DNA from: Bacillus sp. IITD106
GTDB lineage: Bacteria > Bacillota > Bacilli > Bacillales > Bacillaceae_C
Reading direction: 5' to 3'
Assembly: GCF_019459225.1 (NCBI RefSeq)
Contig: NZ_JAIAZY010000002.1
Location: forward strand, 1-64,000
DNA length: 64,000 bases
This document shows positions 57,164-64,000 of the stretch, piece after piece. Numbering within the stretch: position 1 is the stretch's first letter; every line of letters begins with the position of its first letter. Below the pieces are notes generated by a model that worked only from the letters and a program-made list of their open reading frames with translations, ran no database searches and was not told the origin of the DNA. A program made the position numbers and the translations under genes.

Positions 57164-58108
57164 ATGAAAAACACAAATAAACCTGCTTATGGTGGGCAGG
57201 CTGTAGTAGAAGGCGTTATGTTTGGCGGTAAAAATCAAACTGTTACCGCTATTCGCCGCAAAGATCAATCTATTGAATATTTTTATTTACCAAGAAAAAC
57301 AAGGCCTGTTCTTCAAACCTTGAAAAAAATACCTTTCCTCCGAGGAATTGTTGCTATTGTTGAGGCAAGTGCAAATGGTGCCCAGCATTTAACCTTTTCA
57401 ACGGATCGTTATGATGTGGATCCGAGTGATGATGGAAAAATCCAAGAGGAAAAGATGTCTAAGACGACATTAGTATTGAGTGTAGCTGCTCTTGGTGTTC
57501 TATCATTTCTCTTTTCAAAATTTATTTTCACGCTCGTTCCTGTCTTTTTAGCAGCTTTATTTAAACCAATCTTCCCTGGCGATACGGTCCAAATTTTGAT
57601 TGAAGGACTTTTCAAGCTTATTCTTTTGCTTTCCTATATATATTTTATTTCGATGACTCCCCTTATTAAACGTGTATTTCAATATCACGGAGCCGAACAT
57701 AAAGTCATAAATGCATATGAGCATAATCTTGACTTGAACGTGGAAAATGTCCAATCGATGTCAAGGCTTCATTATCGATGCGGCAGCAGTTTTATTCTTT
57801 TTACGGTTGTCGTAGGGGTCATTATTTACATGTTTGTAGCTGTCGATCCACTTTGGGTCCGAATATTAAATAGATTAGCGTTAATACCCGTTGTTTTAGG
57901 TGTATCTTTTGAAGTGTTGCAGCTAACAAATAAAATGAGAAATATTCCTGTGCTGAAGTGGCTCGGTTATCCAGGGCTTTGGCTTCAATTATTAACGACA
58001 AAAGAACCAAGCAATGATCAAGTGGAAGTCGCTCTTGCCTCGTTTAAGGAATTATTGAAAGTGGAAAAGCAAAGTGTAGACATACTAGAAAAAGAGAAAA
58101 TCGTCTAA
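57164..58108 (+). CDS. yqhQ: YqhQ, DUF1385 membrane protein
   Basis: A 314-residue protein: YGGQAVVEGVMFGGKNQTVTA at the N-terminus, several membrane spans in 98-170 and 208-250, and the conserved RVFQYHGAEHKVINAYEH and LHYRCGSSFILF. The family has an HExxN-like histidine region, but its function is unknown. Confidence 0.92.
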   Translation: MKNTNKPAYGGQAVVEGVMFGGKNQTVTAIRRKDQSIEYFYLPRKTRPVLQTLKKIPFLRGIVAIVEASANGAQHLTFSTDRYDVDPSDDGKIQEEKMSKTTLVLSVAALGVLSFLFSKFIFTLVPVFLAALFKPIFPGDTVQILIEGLFKLILLLSYIYFISMTPLIKRVFQYHGAEHKVINAYEHNLDLNVENVQSMSRLHYRCGSSFILFTVVVGVIIYMFVAVDPLWVRILNRLALIPVVLGVSFEVLQLTNKMRNIPVLKWLGYPGLWLQLLTTKEPSNDQVEVALASFKELLKVEKQSVDILEKEKIV

Positions 58109-58168
58109 TAGAGTATATATCTATTTCTTTTTGGGAAAAATGACATTACTCCCGAGGAGGTGGCGCTC

Positions 58169-58513
58169 TTGAACGTACGTAATTGGTTGGTCGGAATTAT
58201 AGCATTAATGGCAATAATTGGTCTCGGCTCATACATTTTCAATAATCCCGCCGGACTATTTCGACAAATCTTTATTATTGGACTTGTCTTTGCTGCTATC
58301 TATTTCATTTATCGGTTTTGGATGGGAAAGAAACCTGATCGAAGCGAAAATAGATCTTTCGCCAAGGCTGCAAGACTTTCGAAAAAGCGAAATCGTAAGA
58401 GTCATCTATCAAGTAGTCAGATAAGAAAAAAACCGCTTCGAAAAAGATCAGCTGCACATTTAACTGTAATTGAAGGTAAAAAAAGTAAGAAAAAAGATCG
58501 GGCTATTTTTTAA
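58169..58513 (+). CDS. yqhP: YqhP-like small membrane protein
   Basis: A 114-residue protein with two N-terminal spans (about 4-22 and 31-51) and a long, very basic cytoplasmic tail (KKRNRKSHLSSSQIRKKPLRKR). TTG at 58169 has GGAGG eight bases upstream; the GTG three codons earlier overlaps that site. Function unknown. Follows yqhQ and converges on yqhO. Confidence 0.78.
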   Translation: MNVRNWLVGIIALMAIIGLGSYIFNNPAGLFRQIFIIGLVFAAIYFIYRFWMGKKPDRSENRSFAKAARLSKKRNRKSHLSSSQIRKKPLRKRSAAHLTVIEGKKSKKKDRAIF

Positions 58514-59394
58514 TAAGTCCATTTCTGTAAAAACTGTTTCGTTCTAAGACGTCCTTTTTCAATAAGGGCGTGTTTTTTTTCTACAGAAATTGAAAATTCC
58601 GATGAAAAGTTTTCATCGACCGGAATAAAGATGATATCTTTTTCATGCTTACGAGATATATACCTAGCATCATGTGCATCTTTCATAGTACTAAAAAGTG
58701 CTTCAAATAATGATAATCCATTTCTTATTACTCTTTTCGGCTGCTCCTCCATATTGTAGCTAAGCTTTATACCCAATACTGGACGCGGCCGTTTTTTGTT
58801 TTCATATTCAAATAACCATAAAGGGAAATTACTGAGAAGTCCCCCATCAACTATAGTATTTTCTCCTGAAAGAGAGCGCAATTTTATTGGCTCGAAAAAA
58901 AAGGGTACTCCACAACTCATCCGGATAGCTCTTGCCACGGGAAATGTCTCTTTTGGGATACCATAGCTTTCTAAATCATCAGGTAGGACAATCAATCTTC
59001 CTGTTGAAAGGTCTGAAGCGATTAATCTCAATTTTCCTTTTGGCATATCCTTGAACGTATAGACACCTTTTTCGGCCAATTTTTTCCCTAACCATTCTTC
59101 TAATTCATTTCCTCTATACATTCCCATTCTCCAATATAGTAAAAGCCACTTTGCAAGAGCAAAAGGAAGAAGAGTAGTTCGCTGGTCTAAAAACAATTTC
59201 ATATTAGTTTCATCCATTAGATCTTTTATTTCCTGACTTGTATAACCAACGGCAATAAATGCAGCCATGATGGCCCCGGCGCTTGTACCCGCTAATCTTT
59301 TAAAGGTAAAACCTCTTTCTTCTAACACTTCATATGCCCCTATTAATGCAAGCCCCTTAATACCTCCTCCTGAAAACACAACATCTATATTCAT
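58510..59394 (-). CDS. yqhO: Patatin-like phospholipase YqhO
   Basis: A 294-residue patatin-fold lipid hydrolase: oxyanion motif FSGGGIKGLALIGA, nucleophile GTSAGAIMAAF (GxSxG), and catalytic Asp in VDGGLLSNFPLWLF. ATG at 59394 follows TTGGAGGAG. The substrate is unknown. Confidence 0.93.
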   Translation of the reverse strand: MNIDVVFSGGGIKGLALIGAYEVLEERGFTFKRLAGTSAGAIMAAFIAVGYTSQEIKDLMDETNMKLFLDQRTTLLPFALAKWLLLYWRMGMYRGNELEEWLGKKLAEKGVYTFKDMPKGKLRLIASDLSTGRLIVLPDDLESYGIPKETFPVARAIRMSCGVPFFFEPIKLRSLSGENTIVDGGLLSNFPLWLFEYENKKRPRPVLGIKLSYNMEEQPKRVIRNGLSLFEALFSTMKDAHDARYISRKHEKDIIFIPVDENFSSEFSISVEKKHALIEKGRLRTKQFLQKWTY

Positions 59395-59460
59395 GCCTAC
59401 CCACTCCTCCAAAAGGTCCTTATTAATCTTTAGGAAAAAGTGGTGAAAATTAGAACAAAA

Positions 59461-59492
59461 AACAGGCTTCCCATAAAACGGGATAACCTGTT
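59461..59492 (-). terminator. Terminator of nrdJ
   Basis: CAGGTTATCCC / GGGAAGCCTG, followed on the minus strand by TTTTTTG. Confidence 0.8.
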
Positions 59493-59506
59493 TTTTCAAA
59501 ATTTTA

Positions 59507-62434
59507 TTATAAACCACATTTCAATTGCGCATTACAATTGTCACATGTGTTGCATCCGCCAATTTCTTTTACTTGGCCTTTTCTGCAAACAGGACATGTA
59601 TTGCCGATTTCTGAACCAATCGTTACACTAGTTGAACGCAGATCTTGGATTGTATCGACTAAAACAACTGGTTCATTAAATGTTAATTGTTCACTGGATT
59701 CAAGATTATTTTCTTCTGCCTTCAAAGTGAGGACTTGAGAGTCGCGGCTACCATCTACATAAACTGTACCGCCTTTAGCTCCCCCTCTATATAAGCGCTC
59801 ATACACTTGTTCTACTTGCTCAACGGAATAGCCTTTTGGCGCGTTAACCGTTTTAGAGATTGAACTATCGATCCAGCGCTGAATGACGCATTGAACATCA
59901 GCGTGTGCTTCAGGAGATAAGCTCATCGCTGTAACAAACCAGTGTGGCAAGTTATCCGGATCCGCTTCTGGATGACGGCTTAAATATTCTTCTACAATAT
60001 CTGCTTTTACTTCGATAAATTTACCTAAACGTCCACTTCTATAATACGTGAAGGAGAAATAAGGCTCTAATCCTGTGGAAACGCCAACCATTGTTCCAGT
60101 GCTACCCGTTGGAGCAACAGTTAGCAAATGCGAATTACGAATTCCGTATTTTAAGATTGATTCATTAATATCTTTAGGCATTTTTTTCATATAGCCTGTT
60201 TCAGTGAATGCTCTGCGGAGACGATTTGTATCATCAAGCGTTTCCCCTTCCAGGAATGGGAAACTTCCTTTTTCTTTCGCCAGCTCTACTGATGCTTCAT
60301 AGGCTGTTGTAGCAATTGTTTCGAATACTTTGTCCACTAATTCGTTTCCTTCTTTAGAACCGTATTCTTTTTCACAATAGATTAATAAATCTGATAGACC
60401 CATTACACCAAGACCAACACGACGCTCTCCAAGTGCTTGCTTTTTGTTTTCTTCTAGGAAATATGGAGTTGCATCGATTACGTTGTCTTGCATACGGACA
60501 CCGATACGGACGGTTTCTTTTAACTTTTCGTAATTAACGGTTTTGTTTTCTTTATCTGCCATTTCAGCTAAGTTGACTGCAGCTAAGTTGCAGACACTAA
60601 ATGGTGCGAGAGGTTGCTCTCCACATGGGTTTGTTGCAACGACCTTCTGACCGTAGGCTTTTGCGTTCGTCATTTCATTTGCGTTGTCAATAAAGAAAAT
60701 GCCTGGTTCTGCTGAATATGTTGCACAAATATTAATGAGGTTCCAAAGCTCCTTCGCCTTGATTTTACGATATGTGCGTACTTTGTAACCAAGTTTTTCC
60801 CATTCGCGTACGTCGCCAACTTTTTGCCATTCAGTATTGTATGCTTTCATTTCTTCTGGACTGTAATTTTCTACGTCTGGGAAGCGAAGTTCATAGTCTC
60901 CATCTTTTTCAACTGCATCCATAAATTCTTTTGTCAGACAGACGGAAATATTAGCCCCAGTCAGGAATTCAGGATTATGGACTGAATATGTACCGCCTTC
61001 AGCCAATTTTTCCTCTGCTTCACGGAAAATGGTTTCACTAAAGCCGCCGAGTCCTGGGATATTGCGATAGTTGAGTACTCCTTGATACATAGCTTCTTCT
61101 GTATCGGAAAGAGGCGTAAACTTCAACTTATCTTTTGCATGCTTCTTAATAACAGGATCTGTTGTATTTTCGATCAAGAATCGTAAAATACGCGGGTTTT
61201 GCATTTTAGAAATAATAAATTCGATAATATCAGGGTGCCAGTCGGCCAACATTATCATCTGAGCTCCACGCTTTTTGTTACTCTCTCATATTCCGAGAGG
61301 GCTAGGTCATTTCTGCCTAGCTCTCATGCTTTCACATGAGATCAGACTATATCATCAAAAAAGAAATAATTAAGGGAAATTATGATTTCTTCTTCGTCTT
61401 GCGCCCCATAGTAGCATCTCCGCTTTCTATGGTTTACTTCTTCCTTTGCTGTCACTCAGTAGCTTTAGGAAGTTTCAATAGTCGTTGAACGTTGATCTCC
61501 GTTTCCAAAGACCCTTCGCTGCTGATTGCCCAATCCTTATTTTTTTCAACCCTTCACGCTCACTGTTGCCAGTCACGTTGTGGGAAATAAGGCTCTAAGG
61601 GTGTTCCAGCAATTCGCAAGATTTTTATCCCGCCGTGATCGGTTAACGGGACCCACCCTGTTCAACAAGGTGTGTTAGTTTCGCAATGTCATCTAACCAA
61701 GATACAGAGCCTGATGATTTACCATTTACTCCTCTTGCAAGTGTATTGCGAGGTCTTAGTGTAGAACCGTTTGTTCCTACTCCACCGCCGCGGCTCATGA
61801 TTTCCATTACTTGCTTGCGATGTTCGGAAATTCCTTCACGGGAATCGGCCACAAACGGCATAACATAGCAGTTAAAGTACGTTACATCCGTATCTGCACC
61901 TGCTCCGTATAAAACACGTCCTGCTGGGATAAAGTTGAGACTTGAAAGTTCTTTGTAAAATTTTTCAAACCATTCTTGTCTTTTTTCTTCTGTCTTTTCA
62001 ACAGCAGCAAGTCCCGTTGCATTACGTTTTGCGATTTGCTCGTAGAAGATTTCCAATGGCTTTTCGATAATATCAAGCGATCGGATAATCAATCCGGTCT
62101 CTCTCTCTGCATCATTATCAAGTGCACTTCGGAACTCTTCCTCGACAATGACTTCTGCCGTCTTCTCTTCCCAGTTAATCGACTTGATAAATCCAAGCCC
62201 TCTAGCAGGGAATTTGGGATCTTCTTTAATGGTCAAAACGACGAAATCGCCCTCTGTTAACGTAATCTTTTCTGTATCCTTGAAGGCATAGCGGTCAATC
62301 ATAACAAGCCTCGATACCCCTTTATGGGTAATCTTCATGTCAGGCGTAATAGGATGCACCGGCTTAAATAATCGGATATCTTGATTAAGTCTTTCTATGT
62401 TGAGAATCTGTTTCTGCGAATAAACTACAGACAT
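59507..62434 (-). CDS. nrdJ: Vitamin B12-dependent (class II) ribonucleotide reductase, split by a group I intron
   Basis: Two reading frames join to one 850-residue enzyme. Exon 1 is 62434-61646 (263 codons) and exon 2 is 61270-59507 (587 codons plus stop). After splicing, ...EQGGSR meets RGAQMIML, with no base gained or lost. Seen: FNCYVMPFVADSREGISEH, the active-site NPCGEQPLAPFSVCNLAAVNLAEM (Cys, Asn, Glu), the nucleotide region VAPTGSTGTMVGV, and a C-terminal zinc-ribbon/redox tail (CPVCRKGQ, CNTCDNCNAQLKCGL). It reduces ribonucleotides with adenosylcobalamin, with or without oxygen. Paired NrdR-like boxes lie upstream. It occupies the interval that in B. subtilis holds lipM and mntR. 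Confidence 0.95.
61271..61645 (-). ncRNA. Self-splicing group I intron in nrdJ, no ORF
   Basis: The 375-nt insertion has the conserved core on the minus strand: P-like AATTGCTGGAAC, Q-like AATCAGCAGCGAAG, R-like GTTCAACGACTA and S-like GATATAGTC, in order. The 5' exon end (TCCCGT) pairs with ACGGCGGGA in the intron start to form P1, with a U-G pair at the splice site; the intron ends in G. Exact removal restores the NrdJ frame at Arg-Arg. The first intron bases are TAA in frame, so unspliced mRNA stops after 263 codons. No homing endonuclease ORF. Confidence 0.92.
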
Positions 62435-62506
62435 TGCGTCAACTCCTTTTACAAATCATTCTATTAGTTACGTTACCATATGTATAACCATTAAATCAAT
62501 GCTTAA

Positions 62507-62556
62507 ACACAATATATTGTATTTTATTTTTCATCATCCACACTACATATAGTGAT
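62507..62556. promoter_or_regulatory. Tandem NrdR-like boxes upstream of nrdJ
   Basis: ACACAATATATTGTAT (62507-62522) and ACACTACATATAGTGAT (62540-62556) are two near-palindromes resembling the NrdR box (acaCwAtATaTwGtgt), with centres about 33 bases apart, near three helical turns. They lie 75-120 bases before the nrdJ start. The remaining gap up to 62853 is AT-rich; the frame 62496-62774 is judged non-coding. Confidence 0.75.
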
Positions 62557-62853
62557 TCAGTTGAACTTTGTTTGATTTTGTCAAATTCAAAATAAGCAGG
62601 AAAATAAAGCTTTTTTACGATTTTATTCGAATTTCCAACAAATACTACGATTTTTGAACAAAATTTGCATTTGCTCTTTTTATTTCCTCTTTCATCGTTT
62701 GTATGATAAGGTTTTATTGAAAATGGTCTAGAAAATAATTTTATAAAAATTTTATTCTGAAAATAAAAATCCATAAAAAAGATTTTGATTCATGTTGCTA
62801 TGATGAATATAATAGAACATAGGGCTATTTACTAGAAAGGGGAAGGAAGAATT

Positions 62854-63249
62854 TTGGAGGCTTTATACACATTACTAATTTTACTGGGAGCAATCATTGC
62901 TTTTTCCCTTTATAATTACTTCCATCAGAAAAAAATCTTAAAAACACTAACGGAAGAAGAATTTCGTGCTGGCTATCGGAAAGCACAGCTCATCGATGTT
63001 CGTGAGCCAAATGAATTTGAAGGTGGACATATACTAGGAGCGCGCAACATTCCCATGTCCCAATTAAAAACACGCATGAAGGAAATTCGCCCCGATAAAC
63101 CCGTATATTTATATTGTCAAACGGGGTTACGGAGCGGAAGAGCCGCACAAACTTTATACAGAAAAGGTTACAGAGATTTGTACCATTTACAGGGTGGATT
63201 TAAAAAATGGTCTGGACGAATCAAAACAAAGAAAAAGTATAATAGCTAA
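62854..63249 (+). CDS. yqhL: Membrane-anchored rhodanese-like sulfurtransferase (YqhL)
   Basis: A 131-residue protein: N-terminal span (residues 3-22), then a single rhodanese domain with LIDVREPNEFEGGHILGARNIPM and the active-site loop YCQTGLRSGRAAQ (catalytic Cys). TTG at 62854 is the start with GGGGAAGGAAG upstream. In B. subtilis yqhL lies next to gcvPB and lipM; here lipM does not follow. Terminator at 63257-63283. Confidence 0.9.
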   Translation: MEALYTLLILLGAIIAFSLYNYFHQKKILKTLTEEEFRAGYRKAQLIDVREPNEFEGGHILGARNIPMSQLKTRMKEIRPDKPVYLYCQTGLRSGRAAQTLYRKGYRDLYHLQGGFKKWSGRIKTKKKYNS

Positions 63250-63256
63250 CATGATG

Positions 63257-63283
63257 CCGTGGACTAAAACTCCGCGGTTTTTT
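63257..63283 (+). terminator. Terminator after yqhL
   Basis: CCGTGGA / TCCGCGG stem (one G-U), then TTTTTTG. Confidence 0.8.
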
Positions 63284-63307
63284 GTAATCTAGAAAGGTGG
63301 CGAAATA

Positions 63308-63433
63308 ATGATATTAAAAGAAGTAAAGTTTATTCAAGATAATAATGAACACCAGTTTCCTTTTACACTTCCAGTTTTGAAAGATTTTAAGAATTTCCTT
63401 GATTCACCCCAATCTTTTTTAAGGCATTTATAA
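63308..63433 (+). pseudogene. Remnant of an AAA family ATPase gene
   Basis: A 41-codon frame with a strong AAAGGTGG ribosome binding site. The start, ILKEVKFIQDN and FPFTLPVLKDFKNF, resembles the N-terminus of small AAA/ABC-type ATPases that normally continue into VTFFVGENGSGKST. Instead it goes straight to FLDSPQSFLRHL and a stop, which resembles the C-terminus of the same proteins. So an internal deletion probably removed the whole ATPase core. The assignment rests on memory of the family and is moderate. Confidence 0.45.
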
Positions 63434-63477
63434 AAATGAGGCGGACTTTTTATTATTTTAGTCTGCCTCATTTTTTA
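63434..63477. terminator. Bidirectional terminator between the remnant and gcvPB
   Basis: AATGAGGCGGACT / AGTCTGCCTCATT with an AT-rich loop and T runs on both sides. Confidence 0.85.
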
Positions 63478-64000
63478 TTATTCTTTTATATATCGTAAAA
63501 CAGGTTTTCTTGCCGCCTTCGTTTCATCAAGTCGCTTTACGATCGTTGTGTGCGGAGCTTCTTGGACGAGTTCAGGATTTTCTTCCGCTTCCTTCGCAAT
63601 TTGAATCATTGCATCAATAAAAGCGTCGAGTGTTTCTTTTGATTCGGTTTCAGTCGGTTCAAACATCATACATTCTTCAACATTAAGCGGGAAATAAATG
63701 GTTGGCGGATGATAGCCAAAGTCAAGCAATCTTTTCGCCATATCAAGAGTACGAACTCCTAGCTTCTTTTGACGCTTTCCACTTAAAACAAATTCATGTT
63801 TACAATGGCGGTCATACGGAAGCTCAAAATAAGGAGCAAGCTTTCTCATCATATAGTTAGCATTGAGTACCGCAAATTCTGTAACAGCTTTTAATCCATC
63901 TGGCCCCATCGTACGAATATACGTATAAGCGCGTACGTTGATGCCGAAGTTACCGTAAAATGGTTTGACTCGACCGATCGATTGCGGGCGGTCGTAGTCA
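63478..64000 (-). CDS. gcvPB: Glycine dehydrogenase (decarboxylating) subunit 2, 3' part
   Basis: The C-terminal 173 codons are inside the window; the gene runs off the right edge. Visible: [18 protein letters not shown], the [12 protein letters not shown] region, and [30 protein letters not shown], typical of GcvPB. It is the PLP-binding P-protein half of the glycine cleavage system. The start is not in the window. Confidence 0.95.
   Translation of the reverse strand, partial: DYDRPQSIGRVKPFYGNFGINVRAYTYIRTMGPDGLKAVTEFAVLNANYMMRKLAPYFELPYDRHCKHEFVLSGKRQKKLGVRTLDMAKRLLDFGYHPPTIYFPLNVEECMMFEPTETESKETLDAFIDAMIQIAKEAEENPELVQEAPHTTIVKRLDETKAARKPVLRYIKE

Noticed and set aside
56516-57268. YqhR with a long N-terminal extension
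   Set aside because: The extension overlaps divergent yqhQ and its promoter region; the well-placed SD selects the start near 57016.
61258-61645. nrdJ split interpreted as a frameshift, pseudogene or intein
   Set aside because: The intervening 375 bases have stops in the NrdJ frame and group I core motifs, and removal at the predicted splice sites gives a perfect conserved protein. An intein would be an open, in-frame protein.
62496-62774. 92-codon reading frame on the minus strand upstream of nrdJ
   Set aside because: AT-rich composition, no SD, overlaps the NrdR-like boxes and the nrdJ promoter region; no recognisable domain.

Overview
This window is a chromosomal segment from a low-GC, endospore-forming Bacillaceae bacterium. 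The evidence is the near-complete Bacillus subtilis-like synteny of the yqh/yqi/yqj region: spoIIIAA-AH, spo0A, spoIVB, recN, argR, dxs, ispA, xseAB, folD, nusB, accBC, efp, yqhO-R and yqjC/D/E/H/M/P/Q. It is not B. subtilis itself. It carries a vitamin B12-dependent ribonucleotide reductase, a methylmalonyl-CoA mutase cluster and an OLE RNA locus, the last typical of extremophilic or anaerobic Firmicutes. No phage, conjugative element, intact IS, CRISPR array, rRNA or tRNA was seen. The species cannot be named from the sequence alone.

Layout. 1-3.3 kb: a sinI-sinR pair preceded by what looks like a cyclic-di-GMP-I (GEMM-I) riboswitch, then xpaC-telA and a small lipoprotein. 3.4-7 kb: HMG-CoA lyase, a 51-bp tandem repeat, yqkB, a CDGSH protein and a LexA-boxed uvrX/yolD-type polymerase pair. 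7-16.8 kb: yqjQ-yqjP, a proline T-box with proI, namA, rnz, zwf, yueI, polYA and a metallophosphoesterase. 17-26.2 kb: an orphan CheW, then an M20 peptidase, carboxyltransferase and methylmalonyl-CoA epimerase operon, the miniprotein Prli42, brxB, and meaB-mutB-mutA. 26.3-32.5 kb: the branched-chain keto-acid dehydrogenase operon bcd-lpdV-bkdAA-bkdAB-bkdB, with no buk or ptb. 32.6-41.2 kb: yqzF, GDPD, spo0A, spoIVB, recN, argR, yqxC, dxs. 41.2-48.9 kb: oapA, OLE RNA, ispA, xseB, xseA, folD, nusB, yqhY, accC, accB. 49.1-54.2 kb: the spoIIIA operon. 54.3-64 kb: efp, papA, aroQ, yqhR/Q/P/O, nrdJ split by a group I intron, a rhodanese, a gene remnant and the 3' part of gcvPB.

How the genes work together. 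The bkd genes and bcd turn branched-chain amino acids into branched acyl-CoAs, and HMG-CoA lyase can finish leucine breakdown. The carboxyltransferase, epimerase and mutase genes handle the propionyl-CoA to succinyl-CoA branch expected from valine and isoleucine. The mutase and NrdJ both need cobalamin. Spo0A, SpoIVB and SpoIIIA belong to sporulation; SinI and SinR belong to the biofilm/motility switch.

The most striking material is RNA: a probable c-di-GMP riboswitch in front of sinI, the OLE RNA inside the isoprenoid operon, a 375-nt ORF-less group I intron that interrupts nrdJ with an in-frame stop, and a T-box. There are also several families of small repeats: a 51-bp hairpin tandem array, a MITE-like element present in a long and a collapsed form, and a long inverted-repeat element with short derivatives.
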